Positions 17,486-26,310 of a stretch of 32,723 nucleotides of DNA are shown here, in pieces. The notes below the pieces were generated by a model that worked only from the letters and a program-made list of their open reading frames with translations, was not told where the DNA came from and made no database searches. The stretch is from positions 1 to 32,723 of the forward strand of contig JAJYTJ010000004.1 of the NCBI GenBank assembly GCA_021793115.1. The letters are read 5' to 3'. The translations under genes and the position numbers were made by a program. Origin of the DNA: Actinomycetes bacterium (GTDB lineage Bacteria > Actinomycetota > Actinomycetes > Actinomycetales > Cellulomonadaceae). Numbering within the stretch: the first letter of the stretch is position 1; every line of letters begins with the position of its first letter.

Positions 17486-18508
17486 ATGGCACCCGCGATC
17501 GACCCCGCCGAGCGCCTGCTCGACCTCGTCATCGCCCTCGTCAACACGTCGGGGCGCATGACGAAGCAGCAGGTGCGCTCGTCTGTCGCCGGGTACCAGG
17601 ACGCCGTGTCCGACGAGGCCTTCGAGCGCATGTTCGAGCGCGACAAGGACACGCTGCGTGAGCTCGGGGTGCCCGTGCTCACGGTGACCGACGCGCGCCA
17701 CGGCGACGACGTCGGCTACCGCATCGACCCCGACGCCTACGCGCTGCCCGCGGTGCAGCTCACCCCGGCCGAGCTCGGCGTGCTGTCGCTCGCGGTGCAG
17801 GTGTGGCAGGACGCCACGCTGCGGGCGGACACCTCGCGGGCGCTGACGAAGCTGCGGGCCGTGGGGGAGGGGCCGTCCGCGACGGACCTCCTCGCGGGCC
17901 TGGCACCGCGCGTGCGGGCCGACGGCTCGGCGTTCGGGCCGCTGGTCGAGGCCGTCCAGGAGCGCCGACTGGTGCGGTTCACGTACCGCGCCGCCTCGTC
18001 CGGCGAGGTGCGGGACCGCACGGTCGAGCCGTGGCGGCTGCTGGCCCGCCGCGGCGGCTGGGTGCTCGTCGGCCGCGACCGTGACCGTGGCGCCGCCCGG
18101 TCCTTCCGGCTCGGCCGCATCCAGGGTGCCGTGCGCGCGGTGGGAGCCCCGGCGGCGTTCGCCCCGCCCACCGACGCCGAGCTGGCGGACGCGATGGCGG
18201 CCTGGGCGCCGGGCCCCGAGCGCGTCGCCACGCTGGCGGTGCTGCCCGACCGGGCCGCCGCGCTGCGCGCCCGCGCCGCCGCGGCCGGTGACGTCGACGT
18301 CGCCTCGATCCCCGGTGCGCCGCAGGTGCTGGCCGGCCGCGACCTCGTCCACGTCCGCTACCGCAGCACGTGGGAGCTCGCCGAGGAGCTCGTGGGCTAC
18401 GGCGCCGCGGTCGTCGTCCTCGATCCGCCCGGCGTGCGCGACGCGGTGCTCGACCTGCTCCGCGCGGCCGCGCAGCTCGACGTCACGGGGGCGGATGACC
18501 ATGGCTGA
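17486..18508 (+). CDS. pafB: WYL-domain transcriptional regulator PafB
   Basis: PafB and PafC form the PafBC activator, which in mycobacteria turns on most LexA-independent DNA-damage genes. The 340-residue protein has an N-terminal winged helix-turn-helix (about 8-85, ERLLDLVIALVNTSGRMTKQ), a WYL ligand-binding domain at about 150-230 (LVRFTYRAASSGEVRDRTVEPWRLLARRGGWVLVGRD is split across it) and a C-terminal WCX extension. The open frame extends upstream, but ATG 17486 gives the family N-terminus and fits a leaderless promoter. It overlaps pafC. The proteasome accessory ligase gene pafA, often next door, is not here. Confidence 0.9.
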   Translation: MAPAIDPAERLLDLVIALVNTSGRMTKQQVRSSVAGYQDAVSDEAFERMFERDKDTLRELGVPVLTVTDARHGDDVGYRIDPDAYALPAVQLTPAELGVLSLAVQVWQDATLRADTSRALTKLRAVGEGPSATDLLAGLAPRVRADGSAFGPLVEAVQERRLVRFTYRAASSGEVRDRTVEPWRLLARRGGWVLVGRDRDRGAARSFRLGRIQGAVRAVGAPAAFAPPTDAELADAMAAWAPGPERVATLAVLPDRAAALRARAAAAGDVDVASIPGAPQVLAGRDLVHVRYRSTWELAEELVGYGAAVVVLDPPGVRDAVLDLLRAAAQLDVTGADDHG

Positions 18509-19478
18509 GCGCGCGCCCGACCGCCTGCTGCGGATGCTGGGCATGGTCGCCTACCTCGAGAGCCACGACGCCGTCGCGGTCGACGCCCTCGCGGCCCAGT
18601 TCGGGGTCACGCCGGACCAGGTGCTGGCGGACATCGACACCCTCTGGGTGACGGGCACGCCCGGCTACCTGCCGTACGACCTCATCGACTTCGACGCCAC
18701 GGCGTACGAGCGCGGGGTGGTCCGGCTCGTCGAGTCCCGGGGGCTGACCCGGCCGCTGCGGCTCGGCGGCCGGGAGGCCGTCGCGCTCGTCGCCGCCCTG
18801 CGCTCGATGGCGGCCTCGCTCGCGCCCGCGCTGGACGACGAGCGCGCCGCGGTGCTGCGCTCGGCGCTGGCCAAGGTCACCGCGGCGGCGGGGGACGCCG
18901 CCGCCGCGGTCGACGTGCAGCTCCCTGCCGCCGCGACGCCGCAGGTCGGCGCGGTGATCGGCGACGCCCTCGCCCACGGCCGGCGGCTGCGCCTCCGGTA
19001 CGTCGACGCGGGGGACCGCACGAGCGAGCGCGAGGTCGACCCCATCCGCCTGGTGAGCCAGGACGAGCGCAGCTACCTCCTCGCGTGGTGCCGGGCGTCG
19101 GACGGCGAGCGGCTGTTCCGCGTCGACCGCGTGGTCGCCGCCGAGGTGCTCGACGCGCCCGCGGAGGAGCACGGCGTCCCGGAGCGGGCCGAGGTGTTCA
19201 CGCCGGCCGGCGGCGAGCCCGTGACGCTCCACCTGGCCAGCCAGGGACGCTGGATCGTCGAGACGACACCGGCCGAGGCCGTGCGTGACCTGCCGGACGG
19301 CTCGTTCGAGGTGGACCTCCAGGTGGTCCAGCCGGCGTGGCTGCGGCACCTGCTGCTCCAGGCCGCGCACGCGGTCGTCGACGTCCGGCCGCCCGAGGTG
19401 GCGCACGACGCCGCGGCCTTCGCGCGCCGCGCGCTGGCGGCCTACGCCCCGCTCGTGCCGGCCGGCGAGGGGAGCTGA
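18495..19478 (+). CDS. pafC: WYL-domain transcriptional regulator PafC
   Basis: The partner of PafB, with the same layout: helix-turn-helix at about 8-80 (DRLLRMLGMVAYLESHDA, AAQFGVTPDQVLADIDTL), WYL at about 155-225 with LRLRYVDAGDRTSEREVDP and DERSYLLAWCR, and a C-terminal WCX domain. The product is 327 residues. Two in-frame ATGs (18495 and 18501) both overlap the pafB end; the first is used. Translational coupling is expected, as the two subunits work as a heterodimer. In mycobacteria pafB-pafC-tatA-tatC-helY is the order, and it is kept here with two insertions. Confidence 0.9.
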   Translation: MTMAERAPDRLLRMLGMVAYLESHDAVAVDALAAQFGVTPDQVLADIDTLWVTGTPGYLPYDLIDFDATAYERGVVRLVESRGLTRPLRLGGREAVALVAALRSMAASLAPALDDERAAVLRSALAKVTAAAGDAAAAVDVQLPAAATPQVGAVIGDALAHGRRLRLRYVDAGDRTSEREVDPIRLVSQDERSYLLAWCRASDGERLFRVDRVVAAEVLDAPAEEHGVPERAEVFTPAGGEPVTLHLASQGRWIVETTPAEAVRDLPDGSFEVDLQVVQPAWLRHLLLQAAHAVVDVRPPEVAHDAAAFARRALAAYAPLVPAGEGS

Positions 19479-19483
19479 GCGCC

Positions 19484-19813
19484 ATGCCCTGGGTGGTCGT
19501 CTGGCCGGTTCTCGTCGTCGCCGCGCTCGTGGGCGCGTTCTTCCTCGGGCGCGACCTGTGGCGCCGCGGCAAGGCGCTCACGCGGGCGGCGGCGCGCGCG
19601 GCGGACGCCGCCTCCCGGTTCTCGGAGCGGGCCGACGAGCTCACGCAGGCCGCCCGCGAGCGCACCCCGGTGCCGCCGGTCGCGCTGCTCCGGGACCGGG
19701 CCGACCTGGTCGACGACCTCGAGGCGGCGCGGGCCGCGCGTGACCGCCGGCTCGACGAGCGGCATGCGCGCCTGCGCGCAGTGATGGCGGGCTGGCTGGA
19801 CTACTGGCGCTGA
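19484..19813 (+). CDS. Small membrane-anchored protein, function unknown
   Basis: I do not recognise this 109-residue protein. It starts MPWVVVWPVLVVAALVGAFF, a single N-terminal membrane segment at about 3-24, followed by an alanine/arginine-rich, probably helical and charged cytoplasmic part (RGKALTRAAARAADAASRF) with a coiled-coil look. GAGGGGAG at 19467-19474 is a good ribosome site and spacing to pafC is 5 nt, so it is translated as part of the pafBC operon. It ends shortly before the tatA promoter. The reading frame has strong GC bias at third positions, which supports it being real. Confidence 0.75.
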   Translation: MPWVVVWPVLVVAALVGAFFLGRDLWRRGKALTRAAARAADAASRFSERADELTQAARERTPVPPVALLRDRADLVDDLEAARAARDRRLDERHARLRAVMAGWLDYWR

Positions 19814-19834
19814 GGGGCCTGACCTGCCCGGCCC

Positions 19835-19840
19835 TACACT
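19835..19840 (+). promoter_or_regulatory. Putative -10 element for tatA-tatC
   Basis: TACACT fits TANNNT and would start transcription near 19847, giving a leader of about 22 nt that contains the ribosome site AGGAAGCGGAG. This start is therefore leadered, unlike most others in the window. Confidence 0.5.
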
Positions 19841-19868
19841 CGCCCCACACAAGGAAGCGGAGAGCGTC

Positions 19869-20081
19869 ATGTTCCGAAACGGTCTCGAACCGTGGCACGT
19901 CATCGTGGTGGTCATCGCCGCCGTGCTCGTCTTCGGCGCCAACCGGCTCCCCGGCCTCGCCAAGTCGCTCGGTCAGTCCCTCAAGATCTTCAGGAACGAG
20001 ATGAAGGACCTCTCGGGGGACAAGCCCGACGACGCGTCGAAGGACAAGCCGAACGACGACGGCACCGGCACCAAGGCCTGA
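19869..20081 (+). CDS. tatA: Twin-arginine translocase subunit TatA
   Basis: TatA oligomerises to form the pore that moves folded proteins carrying RR signal peptides across the membrane. The 70-residue protein has a short N-terminal helix EPWHVIVVVIAAVLVFGANR, the conserved LPGLAKSLGQSLKIFRNEM amphipathic helix and a charged Lys/Asp-rich tail, which is the standard TatA layout. ATG 19869 has a purine-rich AAGGAAGCGGAGAG leader. tatC follows 4 nt after the stop; no tatB is present in the window, as expected for many actinobacterial tatAC pairs. Confidence 0.95.
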   Translation: MFRNGLEPWHVIVVVIAAVLVFGANRLPGLAKSLGQSLKIFRNEMKDLSGDKPDDASKDKPNDDGTGTKA

Positions 20082-20085
20082 ACGC

Positions 20086-20868
20086 ATGGCAGCACAGCGT
20101 CGTCCCACGGATGGGGGCGGGCGGATGCCGCTGTACGCCCACCTCCGTGAGCTGCGCCGTCGGATCGCCCTCGTCGCCATCGGCATGGTCGTCGGCATGA
20201 TCGGCGGCTGGCTGCTCTACCGGCGGGTGTTCGAGGCACTCACGATGCCCTTGCGCGAGGTCGCGGCGAGGCGTCACGACATCGTGGCGCTCAACTTCTC
20301 CGGGCTCGCGGCGTCGCTGGACATGCAGATCCAGGTGTCGCTGTTCCTCGCGGTGATCATCACGAGCCCCTGGTGGATCTACCAGGTCTGGGCGTTCATC
20401 ACACCCGGGCTGACCCGTCGTGAACGTCGGTACGCCGTCGGCTTCGTCGTCGCGGCGGTGCCGCTCTTCCTGCTCGGGGCGGCGGCCGCATGGTGGGCGC
20501 TCCCGCACGCGGTGGACATGCTCACGAGCTTCACGCCCGCCGGGGCGCAGAACCTCATCGACGCCCCGACGTACATGTCCTTCGTCATGCGGCTGGTGCT
20601 GGCGTTCGGCGTCGCGTTCCTGCTGCCGGTCATCATGGTGGCGCTCGACATGGTCGGCATCGCCCGGTCACGGGTGTGGATCCGCGCCTGGCGGTGGGCC
20701 GTCGTCGTGATCTTCGTCTTCGCCGCAGTCGCGACGCCAACCCCCGATGCCATCACCATGCTCTTCGTGGCGATCCCCATGTGCGGCCTCTACTTCGGCG
20801 CGCTGTGGATCTGCGTGGTGAACGACCGCCGCGTCGAGCGACGCCGGGCCGCGCAGGCCGCCGCGTGA
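20086..20868 (+). CDS. tatC: Twin-arginine translocase subunit TatC
   Basis: TatC is the six-helix membrane receptor that binds twin-arginine signal peptides. The 260-residue protein has the N-terminal HLRELRRRI motif at about 19-27, a first hydrophobic helix VAIGMVVGMIGGWLL, the ITSPWWIYQVWAFITPGL loop-and-helix region, and the late ATPTPDAITMLFVAIP helix typical of the family. ATG 20086 lies 4 nt after the tatA stop. The GTGA at the end overlaps the lipid kinase gene. Confidence 0.96.
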   Translation: MAAQRRPTDGGGRMPLYAHLRELRRRIALVAIGMVVGMIGGWLLYRRVFEALTMPLREVAARRHDIVALNFSGLAASLDMQIQVSLFLAVIITSPWWIYQVWAFITPGLTRRERRYAVGFVVAAVPLFLLGAAAAWWALPHAVDMLTSFTPAGAQNLIDAPTYMSFVMRLVLAFGVAFLLPVIMVALDMVGIARSRVWIRAWRWAVVVIFVFAAVATPTPDAITMLFVAIPMCGLYFGALWICVVNDRRVERRRAAQAAA

Positions 20869-21776
20869 GCACCGTCGGCGTCATCGTCAACGCGGCCGCG
20901 GGGGCCCGCGACGTGGTCGCCACGGGGCGGCGGGTCCACGAGCTGCTGCGCGCCGCGGGGCACACCGTCGTCGACTTCTCGGCACCCACGCTGGCGCAGG
21001 CCACCGACCGGGCGCGGGCCGTGGCCACCGCGGGTCTGGCGGGTCTCGTCGTCGTCGGCGGCGACGGCGCGGTGCACCTGGGCGTCAACGTGGTCGCCGG
21101 CACCCACCTGCCGCTCGGCATCGTCCCAGCGGGCACGGGCAACGACATCGCGCGGGCGCTGCATGTCCCCGGCCGGGTCGAGGCCGCCGTCGCGGACATC
21201 GTGGCGGCGCTGGCGACCCGACCCCGGTCCCTCGACGCGGTCCGCGTCGGCCGCCTCGGGGCGGCCTCGTACGAGTGGTTCCTCGCCGTGCTCTCGTGCG
21301 GCATCGACGCGGCGGTCAACGGCACCGCCAACACCTACCGGTGGCCTTCGGGCCACCTCAAGTACGTCCGCGCCCTGGCCGCGGAGCTGCCACGGTTCCA
21401 CCCCTACGGGTACCGGGTGCGCCTCGACGACGGGCTCTGGGAGTCCACCGGCACGCTCGTGGCCGTGGCCAACACGCCGTGGATCGGCGGCGGCCTGAAG
21501 ATCGCTCCCGCGGCCGACCCGGAGGACGGCCTGCTGGACGTCGTCGTCGCCGGGCCGTTCACGCGCCACGGGCTGGTCGGCATGTTCCCGCGGCTGTACG
21601 CCGGCAGCCACGTCGCCCACCCCAAGGTCCAGGTGTTCCGCACGCGCTCGGTGACCATCGAGCCCGTCGCCGCGCTGGGCCCGCACCCGCCCGTGGCCTT
21701 CGCCGACGGCGAGCGCATCGGCCCGCTGCCGCTGCGCATCGAGGTGGTCCCCGGCGCGCTCGACGTGCTGCACTGA
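20865..21776 (+). CDS. Diacylglycerol/lipid kinase family protein
   Basis: A 303-residue kinase of the DAGK catalytic family (YegS/DgkB type), which phosphorylates diacylglycerol or a related lipid at the inner membrane face. Nucleotide-binding motifs are VVVGGDGAVHLGVN (GGDG at 65-68) and GIVPAGTGNDIARALHVP (GTGND at 90-94). The C-terminal part has WIGGGLKIAPAADPEDGLLD, another family signature. The GTG start overlaps the tatC stop by GTGA. The lipid substrate cannot be assigned; DgkB-like lipid recycling is the simplest option. Confidence 0.9.
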   Translation: MSTVGVIVNAAAGARDVVATGRRVHELLRAAGHTVVDFSAPTLAQATDRARAVATAGLAGLVVVGGDGAVHLGVNVVAGTHLPLGIVPAGTGNDIARALHVPGRVEAAVADIVAALATRPRSLDAVRVGRLGAASYEWFLAVLSCGIDAAVNGTANTYRWPSGHLKYVRALAAELPRFHPYGYRVRLDDGLWESTGTLVAVANTPWIGGGLKIAPAADPEDGLLDVVVAGPFTRHGLVGMFPRLYAGSHVAHPKVQVFRTRSVTIEPVAALGPHPPVAFADGERIGPLPLRIEVVPGALDVLH

Positions 21777-21785
21777 CGCGCTGCT

Positions 21786-21791
21786 TAGGGT
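21786..21791 (+). promoter_or_regulatory. -10 element for leaderless helY mRNA
   Basis: TAGGGT ends 6 nt before GTG 21798 in a 21-bp gap after the lipid kinase gene. There is no room for a conventional leader. Confidence 0.58.
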
Positions 21792-21797
21792 GGGTGC

Positions 21798-24620
21798 GTG
21801 GCCCGCCCCTCCTCGCCCCGCCGGGCGCTGCCCGACGACCCGTCCCCGGCGCAGCGGTACGCGGAGTTCCGCCGCCGCGCCGCGGCCGAGCACACCGAGC
21901 TCGGGGCGTTCGCACCCACGCTCGGCTTCGAGCTCGACCCGTTCCAGGTCGAGGCGTGCGAGGCGGTCGAGCGTGGCCAGGGCGTCCTCGTCGCGGCGCC
22001 CACGGGCGCCGGCAAGACGGTGGTGGGCGAGTTCGCCGTCCACCTGGCGCTGGCGACGGGGCGCAAGGCGTTCTACACCACCCCGATCAAGGCGCTGTCG
22101 AACCAGAAGTACGGCGACCTCGTGCGCCGGTACGGCCCGGAGCGGGTCGGCCTGCTCACGGGCGACGTCACGGTCAACGGCGAGGCGGACGTGGTCGTCA
22201 TGACCACCGAGGTGCTCCGGAACATGCTCTACGCGGGCTCGGCCACCCTGGCGGGCCTCGGCTTCGTCGTCATGGACGAGGTCCACTACCTCGCCGACCG
22301 GTTCCGCGGCCCGGTGTGGGAAGAGGTCATCATCCACCTGCCGCCCTCGGTGCAGCTGGTCTCGCTGTCCGCCACCGTGAGCAACGCCGAGGAGTTCGGC
22401 GAGTGGCTCACCACGGTCCGGGGCGACACCGCGGTGGTGGTCGACGAGCACCGGCCCGTGCCGCTCGGCCAGCACGTGCTGGCCGACGGCGAGCTGCTCG
22501 ACCTCTACGCGGGCACGGTCGACCCGACGGACCCCGGCGTCGACCCACCGCTCAACCCGCTGCTCGCCCGCCGCCGGCACCGCCCCGAGCCGGGCAGTGG
22601 GCACGGCCCAGGCGACCGCGGCTTCCGGGGCCCGGGCGGGCACCGGCCGGCCGGCCCGCACCGTCCCGGCCGGCCCACGCCCCGGTTCGCGGTGGTCGAC
22701 CTGCTGGCCGCCGACGGGCTGCTGCCGGCGATCGTCTTCATCTTCTCCCGGGCCGGCTGCGACGCGGCGGTGCAGCAGTGCCTCGCCGCCGGCGTGCGCC
22801 TGACCACGCCGGAGGAGTCGGCCGAGATCCGCCGCGTCGCCGAGGAGAAGACCGCGCCGATCCCGCCCGAGGACCTCGACGTCCTCGGCTACTGGGGGTT
22901 CGTCGACGCCCTACAGCGGGGCCTGGCGGCCCACCACGCGGGCCTGCTGCCGCTGTTCAAGGAGACGGTCGAGGAGCTCTTCAGCCGCGGCCTGGTCAAG
23001 GTCGTGTTCGCCACCGAGACGCTCGCGCTGGGCATCAACATGCCGGCCCGCTCGGTGGTGCTCGAGCGCCTGGTCAAGTGGGACGGCAGCCAGCACGTCG
23101 ACCTCACCCCGGGGGAGTACACGCAGCTCACGGGCCGTGCGGGCCGGCGCGGCATCGACACCGAGGGGCACGCCGTCGTCGTCGACCACCCCGCGCTCGA
23201 CCCGCACCACCTCGTGGGGCTCGCCTCGCGTCGCCTGTACCCGCTGCGGTCCAGCTTCCGGCCCACGTACAACATGGCCGTCAACCTCGTCGAACAGCTC
23301 GGCCGCGAGTCCGCGCGCGAGGTGCTCGAGACGTCGTTCGCCCAGTTCCAGGCCGACCGGGCCGTCGTCGGGCTGGCCCGCCAGGTCCAGTCGCAGGGCG
23401 AGGCCCTCGCCGGCTACGCGCAGGCCCTGGTGTGCGACCGGGGCGACTTCCTGGAGTACTTCCGGATCCGGCGCGAGATCGGCGACCTCGAGAAGGCCGA
23501 CACGCGCAGCCGGGCGAGCGACCGCCGGGCCGAGGCGGCGCGGTCGCTCGAGGGGCTGGCGCCCGGCGACGTCGTCCGCGTGCCCACCGGGCGTCGCAGC
23601 GGGTACGCCGTGGTGGTCGACCCCGGCACGCCGGGTGGCTTCGACGGCCCCCGCCCGGCCGTGCTCGGCACGGACCGCACCGTGCGCCGGCTCACCGCGG
23701 CCGACGTCGGCCCCGGTGTCGTCACCGTGGCGCACCTGCGCCTGCCGCGCGGGTTCTCCGCGCGCGTCCCGGCCGCGCGGCGCGACCTGGCGGCCCGGCT
23801 GCGGGCGACCGTGGCCGGCCTGGAGCCCGACGAACGGGGCGAGCGGCGTCGGCGCTCGGCCACCGCGGGCGCGCACGACGAGGAGATCGCCGCGCTGCGG
23901 CGACGCCTGCGGGCGCACCCGTGCCACGCCTGCCCGGACCGCGAGGAGCACGCCCGCTGGGCGGAACGCTGGTGGCGGCTGTCCGCGGAGCGCGACGCCC
24001 TCGTCCAGCGCATCCAGGGCCGCACCGGCTCCATCGCCGTCGTCTTCGACCGCATCTGCGACGTGCTCGTCCGGCTCGGCTACGCCCGGAGGGACGGGGA
24101 CGACGGCCTGCGGGTCACCCCGGACGGCCACTGGCTGCGCCGGCTCTACGCCGAGAACGACCTGCTGCTCGCGGAGTGCCTGCGCCGCGGCGTCTGGGAC
24201 GAGCTCGACGCGCCGCAGCTCGCCGCCGCGGTGTCCGCGCTGGTCTACCGGTCGCGCGCGGACGGGTCGCAGCCCCGCGTCCCGGGTGGCCCCGGCGGCC
24301 GGCTCGGGCGTGCGCTCGACGAGACCGGGCGCACCTGGGCGGAGCTCGAGGACCTCGAGAAGACGCACGAGCTGGCCACCGTCCAGCCGCTCGACGCCGG
24401 GCTCGTCGAGCCGATCCACCGCTGGGCGTCCGGCCGGGGGCTCGACTCGGTGCTGCGCGGCGGCGAGCTCGCGGCCGGTGACTTCGTCCGCTGGTGCAAG
24501 CAGGTGATCGACGTGCTCGACCAGGTGTCCCAAGCCGCGCCGCGGCCGGCCCTGCGGGACACGGCGGCCCGCGCGGTGCTGGCCGTGCGCCGCGGCGTCG
24601 TCGCCTACTCGTCGGTGTAG
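21798..24620 (+). CDS. helY: Ski2/Mtr4-like DEAD/DEAH-box helicase HelY
   Basis: A 940-residue superfamily 2 helicase of the Ski2/Mtr4 group, probably acting on RNA as in the mycobacterial HelY family. Motif I is APTGAGKTVVGEF (about 66-78), Ia TTPIKALSNQKY, II DEVH (about 159-162), III SLSAT, IV FIFSRAGCD, V ATETLALGINMPARS and VI QLTGRAGRRGID (about 441-452). Between motifs III and IV lies a Gly/Pro/His/Arg-rich linker (bases 22570-22685), probably flexible. The C-terminal half carries the helical Ski2-type domain. GTG 21798 fits a leaderless promoter. Confidence 0.93.
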   Translation: MARPSSPRRALPDDPSPAQRYAEFRRRAAAEHTELGAFAPTLGFELDPFQVEACEAVERGQGVLVAAPTGAGKTVVGEFAVHLALATGRKAFYTTPIKALSNQKYGDLVRRYGPERVGLLTGDVTVNGEADVVVMTTEVLRNMLYAGSATLAGLGFVVMDEVHYLADRFRGPVWEEVIIHLPPSVQLVSLSATVSNAEEFGEWLTTVRGDTAVVVDEHRPVPLGQHVLADGELLDLYAGTVDPTDPGVDPPLNPLLARRRHRPEPGSGHGPGDRGFRGPGGHRPAGPHRPGRPTPRFAVVDLLAADGLLPAIVFIFSRAGCDAAVQQCLAAGVRLTTPEESAEIRRVAEEKTAPIPPEDLDVLGYWGFVDALQRGLAAHHAGLLPLFKETVEELFSRGLVKVVFATETLALGINMPARSVVLERLVKWDGSQHVDLTPGEYTQLTGRAGRRGIDTEGHAVVVDHPALDPHHLVGLASRRLYPLRSSFRPTYNMAVNLVEQLGRESAREVLETSFAQFQADRAVVGLARQVQSQGEALAGYAQALVCDRGDFLEYFRIRREIGDLEKADTRSRASDRRAEAARSLEGLAPGDVVRVPTGRRSGYAVVVDPGTPGGFDGPRPAVLGTDRTVRRLTAADVGPGVVTVAHLRLPRGFSARVPAARRDLAARLRATVAGLEPDERGERRRRSATAGAHDEEIAALRRRLRAHPCHACPDREEHARWAERWWRLSAERDALVQRIQGRTGSIAVVFDRICDVLVRLGYARRDGDDGLRVTPDGHWLRRLYAENDLLLAECLRRGVWDELDAPQLAAAVSALVYRSRADGSQPRVPGGPGGRLGRALDETGRTWAELEDLEKTHELATVQPLDAGLVEPIHRWASGRGLDSVLRGGELAAGDFVRWCKQVIDVLDQVSQAAPRPALRDTAARAVLAVRRGVVAYSSV

Positions 24621-24663
24621 CCGGCGGGCGGCGGCCGCCCGGCGGGACGGGGACCTCGTGCCC

Positions 24664-24669
24664 TAGTGT
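24664..24669 (+). promoter_or_regulatory. -10 element for leaderless amidohydrolase mRNA
   Basis: TAGTGT ends 6 nt before GTG 24676, within a 55-bp gap after helY. Confidence 0.55.
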
Positions 24670-24675
24670 GCAGCC

Positions 24676-26310
24676 GTGACCAGCACCCTCTACCGCAACG
24701 GTGTCGTCCACGCGCCGTCCGACCCGTTCGCCGAGGCGATCCTCGTCGACGGCGGGACCGTGGCCTGGATCGGCTCGGAGGACAGCGCGGCGGGTTTCGC
24801 CGCCCGGGCCGACGAGGTGGTCGACCTCGACGGCGCCCTGGTCACCCCGGCGTTCGTGGACGCGCACGTCCACGTCCTGGAGACGGCGCTCGCGCTTGAC
24901 GGGCTCGACCTGTCGGCGGCGGGCGGCGTGCACAGCCTCGCGGACGCGCTCGCCGCCGTCCGCCGGGCGGTCGCCGCGCGCCCGGCGGGCGACGGTCCGC
25001 TGCTCGGGTTCGGGTGGGACGAGCACGCCTGGCCGGAGCGCCGGCGCCCCACGCCCGACGAGCTCGACGCCGCCGCCGCGGGCGCGCCGGCGTACCTGGC
25101 CCGGGTGGACGTCCACTCCGCGCTGGTGACGAGCGCGTTCGCGGACCGTGCCGGGCTGCGGAGGCTGCCGGGCTGGCACGACGACGGCTGGGTGACCGGC
25201 GACGCGCACCACGTGGCGCGAGACGAGGCCCGCCGGCTGGCGCCCGCGCGCCGCACGGCGCTGTACCGGGCCGCGCTCACGCACGCGGCGGCGCGCGGCA
25301 TCGCCTCGGTGCACGAGATGTCGGCGCCGTTCGTCGACACCCGGGCGGGGCTGGTCGAGCTGCTGACCACCACCGCGTCCGCCGACTCCGGGCTGCCGCT
25401 CGTGGTCGGCTACCGCGCCGAGCCGTGCGTGACCGTGGACGACGCGCACGCGCTGCTGGCGGCCATCCCGGGCCTCACCGGGATCGGCGGCGACCTCAAC
25501 GTCGACGGTTCGCTCGGATCGCGCACCGCCGCGCTGCGCGCGCCCTACGCGGACGCACCGGGGGAGTCCGGCGTCGTCTACCTCATGGCCGAGCAGGTGG
25601 CCAACCACGTGGCGGCGGTGACCCGGGCGGGCGTCCACGCCGGCTTCCACGTGATCGGCGACCGCGCCATGGACGAGCTGCTCCTCGGCCTGCAGGCCGC
25701 CGCCGCGGTCGAGGGCACCGCGGCGGTCGCGGCGGCGGGGCACCGCGTGGAGCACGCCGAGATGATCGACGCCATGGCGCTCGCGCAGCTGGTGCTGTTC
25801 GGCGCGCGCGTGAGCGCCCAGCCCGCGTTCGACGCCGCGTGGGGCGGGCCGGACGGGCTCTACGCCGCCCGCCTCGGCGCCGGCCGGGCCACGCTGCTCA
25901 ACCCGCTGGCCGACCTCACCGCGGCGGGCATCCCGCTGGCCTTCGGCAGCGACGCCCCGGTGACCCCGCTCGACCCCTGGGCGGGCGTGCGCGCCGCGGT
26001 GCGGCACAGTGCCGCGGACCAGCGGATCTCCGGCCGGGCGGCGTTCCGCGCCGCGACCCGGGGCGGCTGGCGGCTCGCGGGCCTCGACCACACCGGCGCC
26101 GGCGAGCTGCGCGTCGGGGCACCGGCCCACCTCGCGGTGTGGCGTGCGCCCGTGCTCACGGTCGAGCCGGGCCAGGGCCGCCTGTCGACGTGGAGCCCGG
26201 AGGCCCGGGCCGGCACGCCGCTGCTCCCGGACCTCTCGCCGGACGCCGAGGCGCCGCAGTGCCTGCGCACCGTGCGCGACGGCGTGACGATCTTCGACGC
26301 GCTCGGGTGA
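24676..26310 (+). CDS. YtcJ-like metal-dependent amidohydrolase
   Basis: A 544-residue amidohydrolase-superfamily enzyme of the YtcJ / N-substituted formamide deformylase-like group. It has the metal-binding HxH in VDAHVHVLE (His64, His66), LLGFGWDEHAWPERR, GFHVIGDRAMDELL, HRVEHAEMID with further metal His residues, and GSDAPVTPLDPW with the catalytic Asp. A C-terminal beta-sandwich strand, GAPAHLAVW, is also typical. The substrate is unknown; family members hydrolyse amide, imide or formyl bonds in small molecules. It stands alone, flanked by a 333-bp gap downstream. Confidence 0.88.
   Translation: MTSTLYRNGVVHAPSDPFAEAILVDGGTVAWIGSEDSAAGFAARADEVVDLDGALVTPAFVDAHVHVLETALALDGLDLSAAGGVHSLADALAAVRRAVAARPAGDGPLLGFGWDEHAWPERRRPTPDELDAAAAGAPAYLARVDVHSALVTSAFADRAGLRRLPGWHDDGWVTGDAHHVARDEARRLAPARRTALYRAALTHAAARGIASVHEMSAPFVDTRAGLVELLTTTASADSGLPLVVGYRAEPCVTVDDAHALLAAIPGLTGIGGDLNVDGSLGSRTAALRAPYADAPGESGVVYLMAEQVANHVAAVTRAGVHAGFHVIGDRAMDELLLGLQAAAAVEGTAAVAAAGHRVEHAEMIDAMALAQLVLFGARVSAQPAFDAAWGGPDGLYAARLGAGRATLLNPLADLTAAGIPLAFGSDAPVTPLDPWAGVRAAVRHSAADQRISGRAAFRAATRGGWRLAGLDHTGAGELRVGAPAHLAVWRAPVLTVEPGQGRLSTWSPEARAGTPLLPDLSPDAEAPQCLRTVRDGVTIFDALG

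Noticed and set aside
14897..18544. A 1215-codon minus-strand frame covering the FGGY kinase, part of the dehydrogenase region and pafB
   Set aside because: Only the last 488 residues are the FGGY kinase; the rest is a shadow of the dehydrogenase and pafB in other frames.
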